Positions 1 to 7,721 of a stretch of 44,784 nt of DNA are shown here, piece by piece. The notes under the pieces are model-generated. The model was not told the origin of the DNA. It saw only the letters and a program-made list of their open reading frames with translations, and did not search any database. The translations under genes and the position numbers were made by a program. The number at the start of each line of letters is the position of its first letter. The stretch's first letter is position 1. Origin of the DNA: JAAFHN01 sp031421855 (GTDB lineage: Bacteria; Pseudomonadota; Gammaproteobacteria; Burkholderiales; Burkholderiaceae_C); the NCBI GenBank assembly GCA_031421855.1, contig JANOPN010000002.1, positions 1-44,784 of the forward strand, given 5' to 3'.

Positions 1-2
1 TA

Positions 3-120
3 ACTTTGCTTCGCAAAGTGAGTGGCGTCCAAGCCGAGAAACCTAGCCCGCCTTTGGCGGCGGCGCTTCGCGCCGGTCGGTCACACTACGGTGACCGACT
101 TTGCTAGGTTTCTCGGCTTG
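3..120. repeat. Nested palindromes (cloverleaf-like) at the 3' end of glmS
   Basis: An 18-bp perfect inverted repeat (30-47 against 103-120) encloses three hairpins that abut with no spacer. They are 48-60 (5-bp stem, TTT loop), 61-75 (6-bp stem, TTC loop) and 76-99 (9-bp stem, 6-nt loop, covering the glmS stop codon). Only 100-102 is unpaired inside the outer stem. A further 7-bp hairpin lies at 3-19. The right arm encodes the conserved GlmS C-terminus, so the left arm is the part that has to be explained. There is no U-tract, so it is not a simple intrinsic terminator. It may be a mobile palindromic repeat or an mRNA 3'-end structure. Confidence 0.8.
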
Positions 121-1952
121 TCCACATCCGTGCCTTTGGCCAGTGCGGTGTGATATGCCAAGAGTTGCAACGGCACGACGTGGAGCAAAGGCGAGAGTGC
201 GCCGTAGTGTTCGGGCATGCGGATGACTTTGACGCCTTCGTCGTTGTCGATTTTGGTGTCGGAGTCGGCCAAGACGTAGAGCAAGCCGCCTCGGGCGCGG
301 ACTTCTTGCATGTTGCTCTTCAGCTTTTCTAGGAGTGCGTCATTGGGCGCGACGGTGACCACCGGCATGGCGCTGGTAACCAAGGCCAACGGGCCGTGTT
401 TGAGCTCGCCTGCGGCGTAGGCTTCGGCGTGGATGTAGGTGATTTCTTTGAGCTTGAGTGCGCCTTCCAGGGCGATCGGGTAGTGCAAGCCTCGGCCTAA
501 AAACAGGGCGTTTTCGCGGGTGGCGAAGTCGTCAGCCCAGGCGATGAGTTGGGGCTCCAAGGCCAGCACGCTTTGAATGGCCGCGGGCAGGTGGCGCATG
601 GCTTTGAGGTGCTCGGCTTCTTGCTCGGGGCTGAGGCGGCCTTTGGCTTGGGCCAAAGCGAGCGTGAGCAAAAACAGGGCTGCCAGCTGGGTGGTGAAGG
701 CCTTGGTTGATGCCACGCCGATTTCAACGCCTGCGCGGGTGATGTAGGCGTGCTTACATTCGCGCACCATGGCGCTGGTGGAGACGTTGCAAATGGTGAG
801 GGTGTGGCGCATGCCAAGGCTTTGTGCGTGCTTGAGCGCGGCCAAGGTGTCGGCGGTTTCGCCGCTTTGGGTGATGGTGACGACCAATGAGCGCGGGTTT
901 GGCACGCTGTCTCGATACCGATATTCGCTGGCGATCTCGACTTGGCACGGGATTCCAGCAATCGACTCCAGCCAATACTTGGCGGTGCAGCCACTGTAGT
1001 AGCTGGTGCCGCAGGCCAAGATGAGCACGTTGTCGATGGCCTGAAATGTGGCGTGGGCATTTTGGCCTGCCTGGACGTTGGGGCCATCAAACAAGTCGGG
1101 GCTGATGCCGACAATGCCTTCCAAGGTATCGGCCAAGGCGCGGGGCTGCTCAAAAATCTCTTTTTGCATGTAGTGGCGATACGGGCCCAACTCGGCAGCG
1201 CCGCTGTGGGCTTGGACGATTTTGACGGGGCGCTGAGCCGGTTTGCCGTCTTTGCCAACGATCCAATATTTGCCCAGCTGCATGTCAACTTGGTCGCCTT
1301 CTTCCAAGTAGATGATGCGATCCGTCACACCCGCCAAGGCCATTGCGTCGCTTGCCAAAAAGTGCGTCAAGTTGTCAGTGCCCACGCCCATGATGAGCGG
1401 CGAGCCCGCGCGAGCGCCCGCCACACGCTGGGGCTCGTCGCGGTGAAACGCGGCAATGGCGTACGCACCCGTCAGCTGCGCAATTGCCGCTTGCAGGGCT
1501 TTGAAGATGTCACCGTCGTAGAGCGAGTCAATCAAGTGCGCGATGACTTCGGTGTCGGTTTGGCTGGTGAACACATAGCCTTTTAGACGGAGGGCGGCGC
1601 GCAATTCGTCGTGGTGCTCGATGATGCCGTTGTGAACCAAGGCCACGCGGCCCGCGCGCGCGTCGGGCGCGGCTCCTGGGCCGTGGCTGAAGTGCGGGTG
1701 GGCGTTGTGCACGGCCGGTACGCCGTGGGTTGCCCAGCGGGTGTGGGCGATGCCCGTCAAGCCGGTGATGTTCTCGGTGTTGACTTGCTCCATCAACTCG
1801 GCCACGCGTGCGGTCGAGCGGGCGCGCTGCAAGCCGCCCGCATGAACGGCCACGCCGCAGGAGTCGTAGCCCCGGTACTCAAGCCGCTGCAGGCCTTGGA
1901 CCAAGATGGGAACGATGTTTTGAGTCGAGACTGAAGCGACGATGCCACACAT
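81..1952 (-). CDS. glmS: Glutamine--fructose-6-phosphate aminotransferase (isomerizing)
   Basis: Makes glucosamine-6-phosphate from fructose-6-phosphate and glutamine, the first step towards UDP-GlcNAc for peptidoglycan and LPS; cytoplasmic. The 623-residue product begins MCGIV, giving the catalytic Cys2 of the N-terminal glutamine amidotransferase domain (about 1-230). Two SIS sugar-isomerase domains follow (about 300-430 and 470-610), and it ends with the family signature PRNLAKSVTV. Length is close to E. coli GlmS (609). AAGGGA lies about 8 nt before the ATG. It is divergent from an Lrp/AsnC gene. Its 3' end would be the attTn7 target, and only 80 bp beyond the stop are visible. The stop codon sits inside a nested palindrome. 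Confidence 0.98.
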   Translation of the reverse strand: MCGIVASVSTQNIVPILVQGLQRLEYRGYDSCGVAVHAGGLQRARSTARVAELMEQVNTENITGLTGIAHTRWATHGVPAVHNAHPHFSHGPGAAPDARAGRVALVHNGIIEHHDELRAALRLKGYVFTSQTDTEVIAHLIDSLYDGDIFKALQAAIAQLTGAYAIAAFHRDEPQRVAGARAGSPLIMGVGTDNLTHFLASDAMALAGVTDRIIYLEEGDQVDMQLGKYWIVGKDGKPAQRPVKIVQAHSGAAELGPYRHYMQKEIFEQPRALADTLEGIVGISPDLFDGPNVQAGQNAHATFQAIDNVLILACGTSYYSGCTAKYWLESIAGIPCQVEIASEYRYRDSVPNPRSLVVTITQSGETADTLAALKHAQSLGMRHTLTICNVSTSAMVRECKHAYITRAGVEIGVASTKAFTTQLAALFLLTLALAQAKGRLSPEQEAEHLKAMRHLPAAIQSVLALEPQLIAWADDFATRENALFLGRGLHYPIALEGALKLKEITYIHAEAYAAGELKHGPLALVTSAMPVVTVAPNDALLEKLKSNMQEVRARGGLLYVLADSDTKIDNDEGVKVIRMPEHYGALSPLLHVVPLQLLAYHTALAKGTDVDKPRNLAKSVTVV

Positions 1953-2076
1953 GATTGAATTCCCTTAAAAACTTGCTCGGCGATGCGATGCACGGGAATG
2001 TACGACCACGAATGTGCAATGTGCTTGCAAATTTTGCTTCAAAACGGTGGATTTAGTCATGCGAAACAAACAACGA

Positions 2077-2106
2077 TCAAATATTTCAAATATGATTTTC
2101 AAATGA
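2077..2106 (+). promoter_or_regulatory. AT-rich direct repeats just before the Lrp/AsnC start
   Basis: TCAAAT occurs three times (2077, 2086, 2099). ATATTT-C-AAATAT at 2081-2093 forms a perfect 6-bp dyad. AT-rich phased sites in front of lrp/asnC genes are often autoregulatory, so this could be an operator in the glmS/regulator divergent region. That role is inferred only. Confidence 0.3.
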
Positions 2107-2588
2107 AAGATTCAATCACACTGGATGCACTGGATCTGCGCATCTTGGCCCACCTCCAGATCGACTCATCCTGTTCAAACCAGGATTTAGCCGTGCAAGT
2201 GCTGGCGACACCCGCGACCTGCTTTCGACGTGTGAACCGGCTGCGCGAGACGGGTCTGATCGAGCGTGAGGTCGCGCTGCTCAACCCAGAGCGGCTGGCC
2301 GCGCTCATCGGGCACGGCCTGAGCGCCATTGTCGAGGTGAGTTTGGAGGTGCAAAACACCACCACCCAAGACAGCTTCGAGGCCCGCGCGGTTGCGCACG
2401 CCAGCGTCCAGCAGTGTTATCGCACGAGCCCCGGCCCGGACTTCGTGCTCATCGTCCAAGTGCGCGACATGCCCGCCTACTTGCTGCTGGCCCAAGTGCT
2501 GTTTGCGGCAGATGCCAACGTGCGAAACGTGCGGGCGTTCTTCAGCGTAAAACGGGCCAAATTCGAGCCCGCCATCGCCTTGGTTTGA
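2103..2588 (+). CDS. Lrp/AsnC family transcriptional regulator
   Basis: A 161-residue DNA-binding protein starting MKDSITLDALD. The N-terminal winged HTH (about 8-60) contains LDLRILAHLQ and the recognition region ATCFRRVNRLRETGLI. A C-terminal RAM/Lrp ligand-sensing domain (about 75-150) follows, with a degenerate TSPGPDFVLIVQV core. An upstream in-frame ATG at 1983 exists, but it would add 40 residues with no family resemblance. The chosen start gives the usual length, although its ribosome-binding site is weak. It is divergent from glmS, and an AsnC-type gene beside glmS is common in Burkholderiales, so control of amino-sugar synthesis is a reasonable guess. The ligand is unknown. Confidence 0.9.
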   Translation: MKDSITLDALDLRILAHLQIDSSCSNQDLAVQVLATPATCFRRVNRLRETGLIEREVALLNPERLAALIGHGLSAIVEVSLEVQNTTTQDSFEARAVAHASVQQCYRTSPGPDFVLIVQVRDMPAYLLLAQVLFAADANVRNVRAFFSVKRAKFEPAIALV

Positions 2589-2590
2589 AT

Positions 2591-2643
2591 TTTTTGATGA
2601 GATATTGGCAGTTGGTCACCGGATTCATAAAGTTTGTTGCTAC
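2591..2643 (-). repeat. Dispersed 36-bp repeat, copy 1 (intergenic)
   Basis: On the minus strand it reads GTAGCAACAAAC, then ATGAATCCGGTGACCAA, the same core as seven other copies. The adjoining segment (CCAAT, then CTCATCAAAAAA) also resembles the flank of the copy at 36233. It begins 2 nt after the stop of the Lrp/AsnC gene and lies between that gene and the TetR gene. Confidence 0.85.
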
Positions 2644-2716
2644 ATAAATAGTAGTATGACGAATCGAGTGCTGCATCGGGTACAGTGACCCAACGCCACT
2701 GAATGAGACAAGTGCC

Positions 2717-3376
2717 ATGGTTAAAAAAGCGCCGCGCCGCACGGCCGAGCGGATTTTGGAAGTCACGCTGGAGTTGTTCAACCGTTTTGGCGAGCCCAAC
2801 GTCTCGACGACGCTGATCTCAGCCGAGCTCAAAATCAGCCCCGGCAACCTGTACTACCACTACCCCGCCAAAGAGGAGCTGATCAACTCGCTGTTTGACC
2901 GCTACGAGCGAAGCTTGAGTGAATTGCTCAACGCCAGCGACGGGGTGCGTGACGTGGAAGACGCTTGGTTTTTCATGCACAGCTTGTTTGAGCTGATTTG
3001 GGAATACCGGTTTTTGTATCGCGACTTGAACGACTTACTCTCCAAGAACCGCCGCTTGGAAACGCATTTTCAGTGGATATTGAAGAACAAAACCCGCTCG
3101 GTGCGCACCTTGCTTGACAGCATGAGCCGCAGTGGTGCCGTCAAGATTGACTCGCGCGAGTTGGAGCCCACCGCCACCAGCATGGTCGTGGTGCTCACCT
3201 ACTGGCTGAGTTTTGAGTACGTGAAAGACCCGCGCCGCGCCCTTGAGCCCGAAAGCGCTCAAGCTGCCTTGATGCGCGGCGCACACCACACGCTGAATTT
3301 GTTGGTGCCCTACCTTGAGGCCAACCAGCGAATTCACTTGCTCAAACTGGCTGGGGCTTACGGGCCGTCGGAGTGA
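2717..3376 (+). CDS. TetR/AcrR family transcriptional regulator
   Basis: A 219-residue protein with an N-terminal TetR HTH (about 10-57). RTAERILEVTLELFNRFG is helix 1, and ISPGNLYYHYPAKEELI carries the classic recognition helix and the YxHYxxKEEL turn. The rest is an all-helical ligand and dimerisation domain with no assignable ligand. The usual targets are neighbouring genes, but nothing here is an obvious pump or degradation operon. The TPR gene 84 bp downstream on the same strand is the only close partner. The ribosome-binding site is weak (GAGACAA). Family is certain and function unknown. Confidence 0.9.
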   Translation: MVKKAPRRTAERILEVTLELFNRFGEPNVSTTLISAELKISPGNLYYHYPAKEELINSLFDRYERSLSELLNASDGVRDVEDAWFFMHSLFELIWEYRFLYRDLNDLLSKNRRLETHFQWILKNKTRSVRTLLDSMSRSGAVKIDSRELEPTATSMVVVLTYWLSFEYVKDPRRALEPESAQAALMRGAHHTLNLLVPYLEANQRIHLLKLAGAYGPSE

Positions 3377-3460
3377 TTGGGGTTTATGGGTAAGGCTAGG
3401 CTTCATGCAGCGGTGCTATCCTAGCAATTCAGTCGGATTTGATTTTCAGGAGACAACAAA

Positions 3461-4234
3461 ATGGCGAAATGGACAGCATCCCCACACGCGGGAGAATTCG
3501 GTTTTGACGCTGCGAGCGTGAAGAAAAACTGGGCAGCACTGCACAAAGGCGATTGCGAGCCCCTACCGACCGACAAAGCGCTGCTGGAGGCTTGGGCCCT
3601 GTTCCACAACGGCGAGTTTCAAAAGGCGGCCGAGTCGGGCCTCAAGCTAGGCGGTGCAGGCATCAGCTTGGCCAACAAAGCCACTTGCATTTACGCCAAC
3701 TACTTGGAGGCCAAAGAGAAAACCAAGCTCGACATGTTTCTTGAAGTCGCCGAGCGCGCGGTTGCCCAGCAATCAGCAGACCCCAGCAGCGCAAACGCTT
3801 TCTACTGGCAAGCCTACGCCTTGGGGCGCTATGGTCAAGGCATCAGCGTGGCCAAAGCCTTGGCCCAAGGTTTGGGCGGCAAGGTGAAAGACGCGCTTGA
3901 AAAAACCATCAAACTCAGCCCAAAACACGCCGACGCGCACATCGCGCTGGCCTCGTTTCATGCCGAGGTGATTGACAAAGTCGGCTCGCTCATTGGCGGC
4001 ATGACCTACGGTGCCAAAAAAGACACCGGCATGAAGATGTACCAAGAGGCGATCAAGCTCAACCCCACCAGCGCCATCGCGATGATCGAATACGCCAATG
4101 GCTTGGTCATGCTGGAGGGCGACAAAAAGATGAAAGAAGCTGAAAAGCTCTACAACCAAGCCGCTGAGAGCACGCCGCAAGACGCGATGGAGCGCCTGGA
4201 CGTCGAGCTGGCCAAGGCTGAGTTAGAGGACTAA
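3461..4234 (+). CDS. Tetratricopeptide-repeat protein of unknown function
   Basis: A 257-residue helical protein without a signal peptide. TPR-like helix pairs are visible: ALLEAWALFHNGEFQKAAE (about 40-58), the segment ending in KLSPKHADAHIALA (about 150-167), and GMKMYQEAIKLNPTSAIAMI (about 190-209), where the LNP turn and small residues fit the TPR consensus. A good AGGAGA lies 8 nt before the ATG. The gene converges on cca, and the two stop codons overlap by 4 nt. It probably acts as a protein-protein interaction scaffold in the cytoplasm. No partner can be named. Confidence 0.85.
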   Translation: MAKWTASPHAGEFGFDAASVKKNWAALHKGDCEPLPTDKALLEAWALFHNGEFQKAAESGLKLGGAGISLANKATCIYANYLEAKEKTKLDMFLEVAERAVAQQSADPSSANAFYWQAYALGRYGQGISVAKALAQGLGGKVKDALEKTIKLSPKHADAHIALASFHAEVIDKVGSLIGGMTYGAKKDTGMKMYQEAIKLNPTSAIAMIEYANGLVMLEGDKKMKEAEKLYNQAAESTPQDAMERLDVELAKAELED

Positions 4235-5670
4235 GCGGCCAGACCCGCGCGCTCGAACGCGGCCGCAACCGCGTCAACCCGGGCGGCTGCAATGGCGCGT
4301 TTGATGCGCTCGCCCGTCAAACGGGCTGATTTGGCTTTATCAGCATCGTTTTCGTCAATTTTGATGGCATTTTGCCCCTTGGTCACCGGATTCATTGCGT
4401 TTGTTGCTATGGTTTTTGAATCAATGCTCAGACCTGCCAACAGTGCTTTGAGCAGGCGGTCACGCTGCGGATAGGGTCGCTCGCTCAAGCCGGCGCGTCC
4501 ACGGGCATCGCATTCGCAGGCCAACAGTGCTTGCTCAAACCTCGTGGGGCGGCGAAACGCGTCGCATCGCTGCATCAAGCGCACGGTGGCAGCGGCGTTC
4601 AACGACATGCAGCCATGCACATTGCCATGCTCCTGCGCGACGATTTCGGCCAACTCGCGACATTCGAGTGGCACTTTGAGTCGGTCGCAAATGCGCTGCA
4701 GCAGTTTCACGCTGCGCTCACCGTGACCGTGGTGTTTGGGTAGCAAATGCGCGTGAGTCGTGGCTTTGCCAAGGTCATGACAAAGCGCCGCGAATCGGAC
4801 GGCCAAGCCTGCGTTGGCTCGTGCCGCTTCGTCAAGCACCAAACAAAGGTGGACGCCCGTGTCAACCTCGGGGTGGTGCTCAATCGGCTGGGGCACGCCC
4901 CACAGCGCGTTCACCTCAGGCAGCAACACCGCCAGCGCACCGCACGAGCGCAGCACGGTCAGCATTTTTGAGGGCTCGTCAGCCATCAAGCCCCGGCTGA
5001 GCTCTTGCCAAACCCGCTCGGGCACCAGCGCGTTAACCTCGCCCGCATCGACCATGCCTCGCATGAGTTGCACGGTATCGGGTGCGACCTCAAAACCAGT
5101 GAGGCGAGCGGCAAACCTGGCCACCCGCAAGATGCGCACAGGGTCCTCAGCAAATGCAGCTGTGACGTGGCGCAAGGTTTTGCTGGCTAAGTCTTGCAGA
5201 CCGCCAAACGGGTCAACCAAGACTGGGGCGTCGCCATCGGCAAGCGCATTCACCATCGCAGCCGCCCAATTGATCCTTGAAGCCTCAACAATCATCTTTT
5301 TTACAGAAAATTCGCCCTTGGTCTCCGAATTCATTAGCTTCAATGCTATTGAATTAATAGTTAAATCGCGGCGCGACAAGTCGTCTTCTATGCTGACGGT
5401 TGCGTCAAACTGGACAGAAAAACCTCGGTACCCGGCAGCGGTTTTGCGCTCCAACCGGGCCAAAGCCACTTCGTCGTGCGTCTGTGGGTGTAAAAAAACC
5501 GGGAAATCCTTGCCGACCGGCAAGAACCCTTCGGCCAGCATTTGCTCGGGCGACACGCCCACCACGACATAGTCGCGGTCACTGACCGCGCGCCCCAAAA
5601 GCGCATCGCGCACAGCACCGCCCACCAGATAAACGGCGGGTGATTGGGGTATTGGTGCATCCAAACTCAT
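4231..5670 (-). CDS. cca: CCA tRNA nucleotidyltransferase (HD-domain type), with two inserted segments
   Basis: Adds or repairs the 3'-CCA of tRNAs. The 479-residue product shows the class II nucleotidyltransferase motifs VGGAVRD (16-22) and the catalytic DRD (31-33), then RRDLTIN (100-106), DPFGG (153-157) and EDPVRILRVARFAARL. An HD phosphohydrolase domain follows (VRFAALCHDLGK, then PKHHGHG). E. coli Cca has 412 residues. The excess is largely two low-similarity stretches, about 110-148 (between TINSIA and LVDPFGG, normally a short loop) and about 417-446. Each contains a copy of the dispersed 36-bp repeat in frame. The start at 5670 is preferred, because an earlier in-frame ATG at 5790 adds 40 unrelated residues. 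Confidence 0.95.
   Translation of the reverse strand: MSLDAPIPQSPAVYLVGGAVRDALLGRAVSDRDYVVVGVSPEQMLAEGFLPVGKDFPVFLHPQTHDEVALARLERKTAAGYRGFSVQFDATVSIEDDLSRRDLTINSIALKLMNSETKGEFSVKKMIVEASRINWAAAMVNALADGDAPVLVDPFGGLQDLASKTLRHVTAAFAEDPVRILRVARFAARLTGFEVAPDTVQLMRGMVDAGEVNALVPERVWQELSRGLMADEPSKMLTVLRSCGALAVLLPEVNALWGVPQPIEHHPEVDTGVHLCLVLDEAARANAGLAVRFAALCHDLGKATTHAHLLPKHHGHGERSVKLLQRICDRLKVPLECRELAEIVAQEHGNVHGCMSLNAAATVRLMQRCDAFRRPTRFEQALLACECDARGRAGLSERPYPQRDRLLKALLAGLSIDSKTIATNAMNPVTKGQNAIKIDENDADKAKSARLTGERIKRAIAAARVDAVAAAFERAGLAA
4357..4410 (-). repeat. Dispersed 36-bp repeat, copy 2 (inside cca, C-terminal)
   Basis: Minus-strand core 4374-4410 reads ATAGCAACAAAC, then CAATGAATCCGGTGACCAA and GGGGC, followed by an A-rich tail. 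It is in sense orientation to cca and adds a hydrophilic stretch containing IATNAMNPVTKGQ at about residue 421. It carries one extra G relative to the other copies, yet the cca frame stays open. Confidence 0.9.
5299..5349 (-). repeat. Dispersed 36-bp repeat, copy 3 (inside cca, N-terminal domain)
   Basis: Minus-strand core 5314-5349 reads ATAGCA, a variable middle, then AATGAATTCGGAGACCAAGG. This is the GGAGACC subtype shared with copies 6 and 7. It is in sense orientation and encodes IALKLMNSETKGEF, in the same frame as copies 2 and 7. Confidence 0.85.
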
Positions 5671-5835
5671 ATCAAACAAGTTTAGCCATCCGCAAAGTGA
5701 CGTTTGAACGCCACTGCCGAACCGGATTGCGCGTTTGTCCTCTACAAAAAAGCGGTATTCGGCACTAGGATCGCCCTCTAAACGCCGCAAATCGCCATTG
5801 CGGCCCCAACTTAACTTGTTGTCAGGAGACTTCGG

Positions 5836-6954
5836 ATGATTTTTTCTAAGCGTGGATTTGCGGCATCAATGGCCGCGGTGGGCGCAGCCCTCATGGTTGC
5901 GGCATGCGGCGGCGGCGATGCGGGCGATCAAACGCCAAAAGTCTCGTTCTCAGGCATGGTCAACTTTGGCGACAGCTTGAGTGATGTCGGCAGCTACGCG
6001 GTCGGCACGGTCAAGGCAGTGGGTGGTGGCAAATACACCGTCAACAGCCCAACGGCACTCATTTGGACCGAAATCGTCGCCAAACAATACAAGCTGGCAG
6101 CACCGTGCGCGGCTCAAACCGGTTTGGACGGCGCAGCCCAATTTGGTTTTGCGGTGCCAACCGTCAACAACGCAAACTGTTTCAGCTACGCCCAAGGCGG
6201 CTCACGCGTCACCCTGCAACCAGGCCCGGGCAACAAACTGCTGGGCGGCGGCAATGCGGTTTTGGGTCAACTGACTTTGCCAGTCAAAAACCAGATGGAA
6301 AACCACCTGGCCAAAATCGGCGGCTCATACAAGGGCACCGAGCTGGTGACCGTGCTGGCTGGCGGCAATGACCTCTTTATTCAAGCCGGTAGCATCCCGC
6401 AAGTGATCGCTGGTCGCATGGCTGCGGGTCAAAGCCAGGCCGATGCAACCAATGCGGCACTCGTTGGCGCAGTGACCGGCATGGGCGTGGCAGGCGGCGA
6501 GTTGGGCGCATACGTCAAGGCCTTGGTGCTGGCTCGGGGCGCGAAATACGTGGTCGTGGTGAACATGCCAAACGTCTCGAAGACACCCTACGGCTTGGCG
6601 CAAGATGCGGCCACCCAAGGCTTGATCGACACGATGACCAAAACCTTCAACGGCGAGCTCGTCAAAGCGCTAGCTGGCGCCAACGTCGTCATCGCTGACG
6701 CGTACACCGAAAGCACCAACCAAGCGGCCAACCCTGCACCCTACGGCATCAGCAATGTCAAAAACGTCGCGTGCAGCGCCACATCGCCAGCAAACCCGCT
6801 CGGCGGCCAATCACTGACCTGTACCGCCGCCAGCGCCATAGCAGGCGATGTGTCGCGCTACCAATATGCCGACGATGTGCACCCCACGCCGTACGGCTAC
6901 GAGTTGTTAGCCAAGTTCGTGTTGTCTGAAATGGTCAAGGCTGGCCTGCTTTGA
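5836..6954 (+). CDS. SGNH/GDSL-family hydrolase lipoprotein
   Basis: A 372-residue predicted lipoprotein. The signal peptide ends in a lipobox-like MVAAC with Cys24 as the likely lipidation site. The GDSL-esterase blocks are all present: VNFGDSLSDVG with nucleophile Ser47 (block I), GGNDLF with Asn178 (block III) and the C-terminal DDVHPTPYGY with the Asp/His pair at about 346/349 (block V). It probably cleaves ester-linked acyl or acetyl groups at the cell surface or in the periplasm. The substrate is not predictable. AGGAGA precedes the ATG. The OmpW-like gene follows 46 bp later on the same strand, so the two may be co-transcribed. Confidence 0.92.
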   Translation: MIFSKRGFAASMAAVGAALMVAACGGGDAGDQTPKVSFSGMVNFGDSLSDVGSYAVGTVKAVGGGKYTVNSPTALIWTEIVAKQYKLAAPCAAQTGLDGAAQFGFAVPTVNNANCFSYAQGGSRVTLQPGPGNKLLGGGNAVLGQLTLPVKNQMENHLAKIGGSYKGTELVTVLAGGNDLFIQAGSIPQVIAGRMAAGQSQADATNAALVGAVTGMGVAGGELGAYVKALVLARGAKYVVVVNMPNVSKTPYGLAQDAATQGLIDTMTKTFNGELVKALAGANVVIADAYTESTNQAANPAPYGISNVKNVACSATSPANPLGGQSLTCTAASAIAGDVSRYQYADDVHPTPYGYELLAKFVLSEMVKAGLL

Positions 6955-7000
6955 GCAAGCCCAAGCAATTGATCACAACCCCATTCAAGGAACACACCAA

Positions 7001-7678
7001 ATGACTCTGACCCAATTCGCACAAGTCTCCATCGTCGCCGCAGCATGCTTGGGCGCGATCGGCTCGGCCAACGCCCAGCGCGCGGGCTCCATCACCATCG
7101 AAGGTGGCATCACCACGCTGACGCCCAAAGTCACCAGCGGTGACTTAAGCGCACCCGCGTTTCCCAACAGCAAATCCGACGTCAAGGCCGATACCCAGCT
7201 CACTGGCGCGGTTAACTACTCGATGACGGACAACATCGTCTTCAGTTTGCCTGTGGGCGCTGGCTTCAAGCACGACATCGTGGGCGCCGCCCGCATCGAG
7301 GCCCTGGGCAAAATTGGCGAGGTCAAAGCCCTACCGATCACGCTCTTGGCGCAGTACCGATTCGGCGCAGCCGAGGCCACGATTCGCCCCTATGTTGGCG
7401 TGGGCGCGACCTATGCCAAGTTCTACGGCACCAAGGGCACAGCGGCACTCACCGCGCTCACGGCACCCGGCAGTGCTGGCACGACCTTGACGATTGACTC
7501 CAAGTTTGCAGGCTCGCTGCAAGTCGGCGCGGTCTTCAACGTCAACAGCAAAATCTATTTGAACGCCAACGCGATCAAAACGTTTTTGTCGACGCGCACG
7601 AACCTGTCGAGCGGCCAATTCATCGACGCAAAAATCGATCCCTTGGCGCTCACTTTTGCCATTGGCACCAAGTTCTGA
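7001..7678 (+). CDS. OmpW-family outer membrane protein
   Basis: A 225-residue precursor with a cleavable signal peptide ending near ANA-QR (about 26). A small beta-barrel with alternating hydrophobic strands follows, ending in the outer-membrane insertion signal Phe (GTKF). The segment RFGAAEATIRPYVGVGATYAKFY matches the OmpW/AlkL signature of an eight-stranded barrel with a hydrophobic channel. Such proteins carry small hydrophobic solutes across the outer membrane. AAGGAA lies about 9 nt before the ATG. It follows the GDSL lipoprotein gene and is closed by a strong hairpin terminator shared with the convergent GST gene. Confidence 0.88.
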   Translation: MTLTQFAQVSIVAAACLGAIGSANAQRAGSITIEGGITTLTPKVTSGDLSAPAFPNSKSDVKADTQLTGAVNYSMTDNIVFSLPVGAGFKHDIVGAARIEALGKIGEVKALPITLLAQYRFGAAEATIRPYVGVGATYAKFYGTKGTAALTALTAPGSAGTTLTIDSKFAGSLQVGAVFNVNSKIYLNANAIKTFLSTRTNLSSGQFIDAKIDPLALTFAIGTKF

Positions 7679-7692
7679 AGACATTCGCCTCG

Positions 7693-7721
7693 AAAAAAAG
7701 GCCGCGAACGCGGCCTTTTTT
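7693..7721. terminator. Bidirectional intrinsic terminator
   Basis: Seven A residues, a 6-7 bp GC stem (GGCCGC, GAAC loop, GCGGCC at 7700-7715) and six T residues. It is a textbook Rho-independent terminator for the OmpW gene on the plus strand. The A-run makes it work for the convergent GST gene on the minus strand too; its U-tract touches the GST stop codon. Confidence 0.92.

Noticed and set aside
1..81. Tn7-type insertion at attTn7
   Set aside because: The sequence downstream of glmS ends at the window edge and shows no Tn7 end or transposition gene; only palindromes are visible.
942..1586. Plus-strand open frame of about 214 codons
   Set aside because: Antisense to glmS, whose conserved motifs cover the same bases.
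4231..5670. The cca insertions as inteins
   Set aside because: The segments are about 30-40 residues with no splicing blocks, and the same nucleotide core is found in unrelated genes and intergenic DNA.
5671..5790. Upstream in-frame extension of cca
   Set aside because: Adds 40 residues without similarity; the family begins shortly before VGGAVRD.
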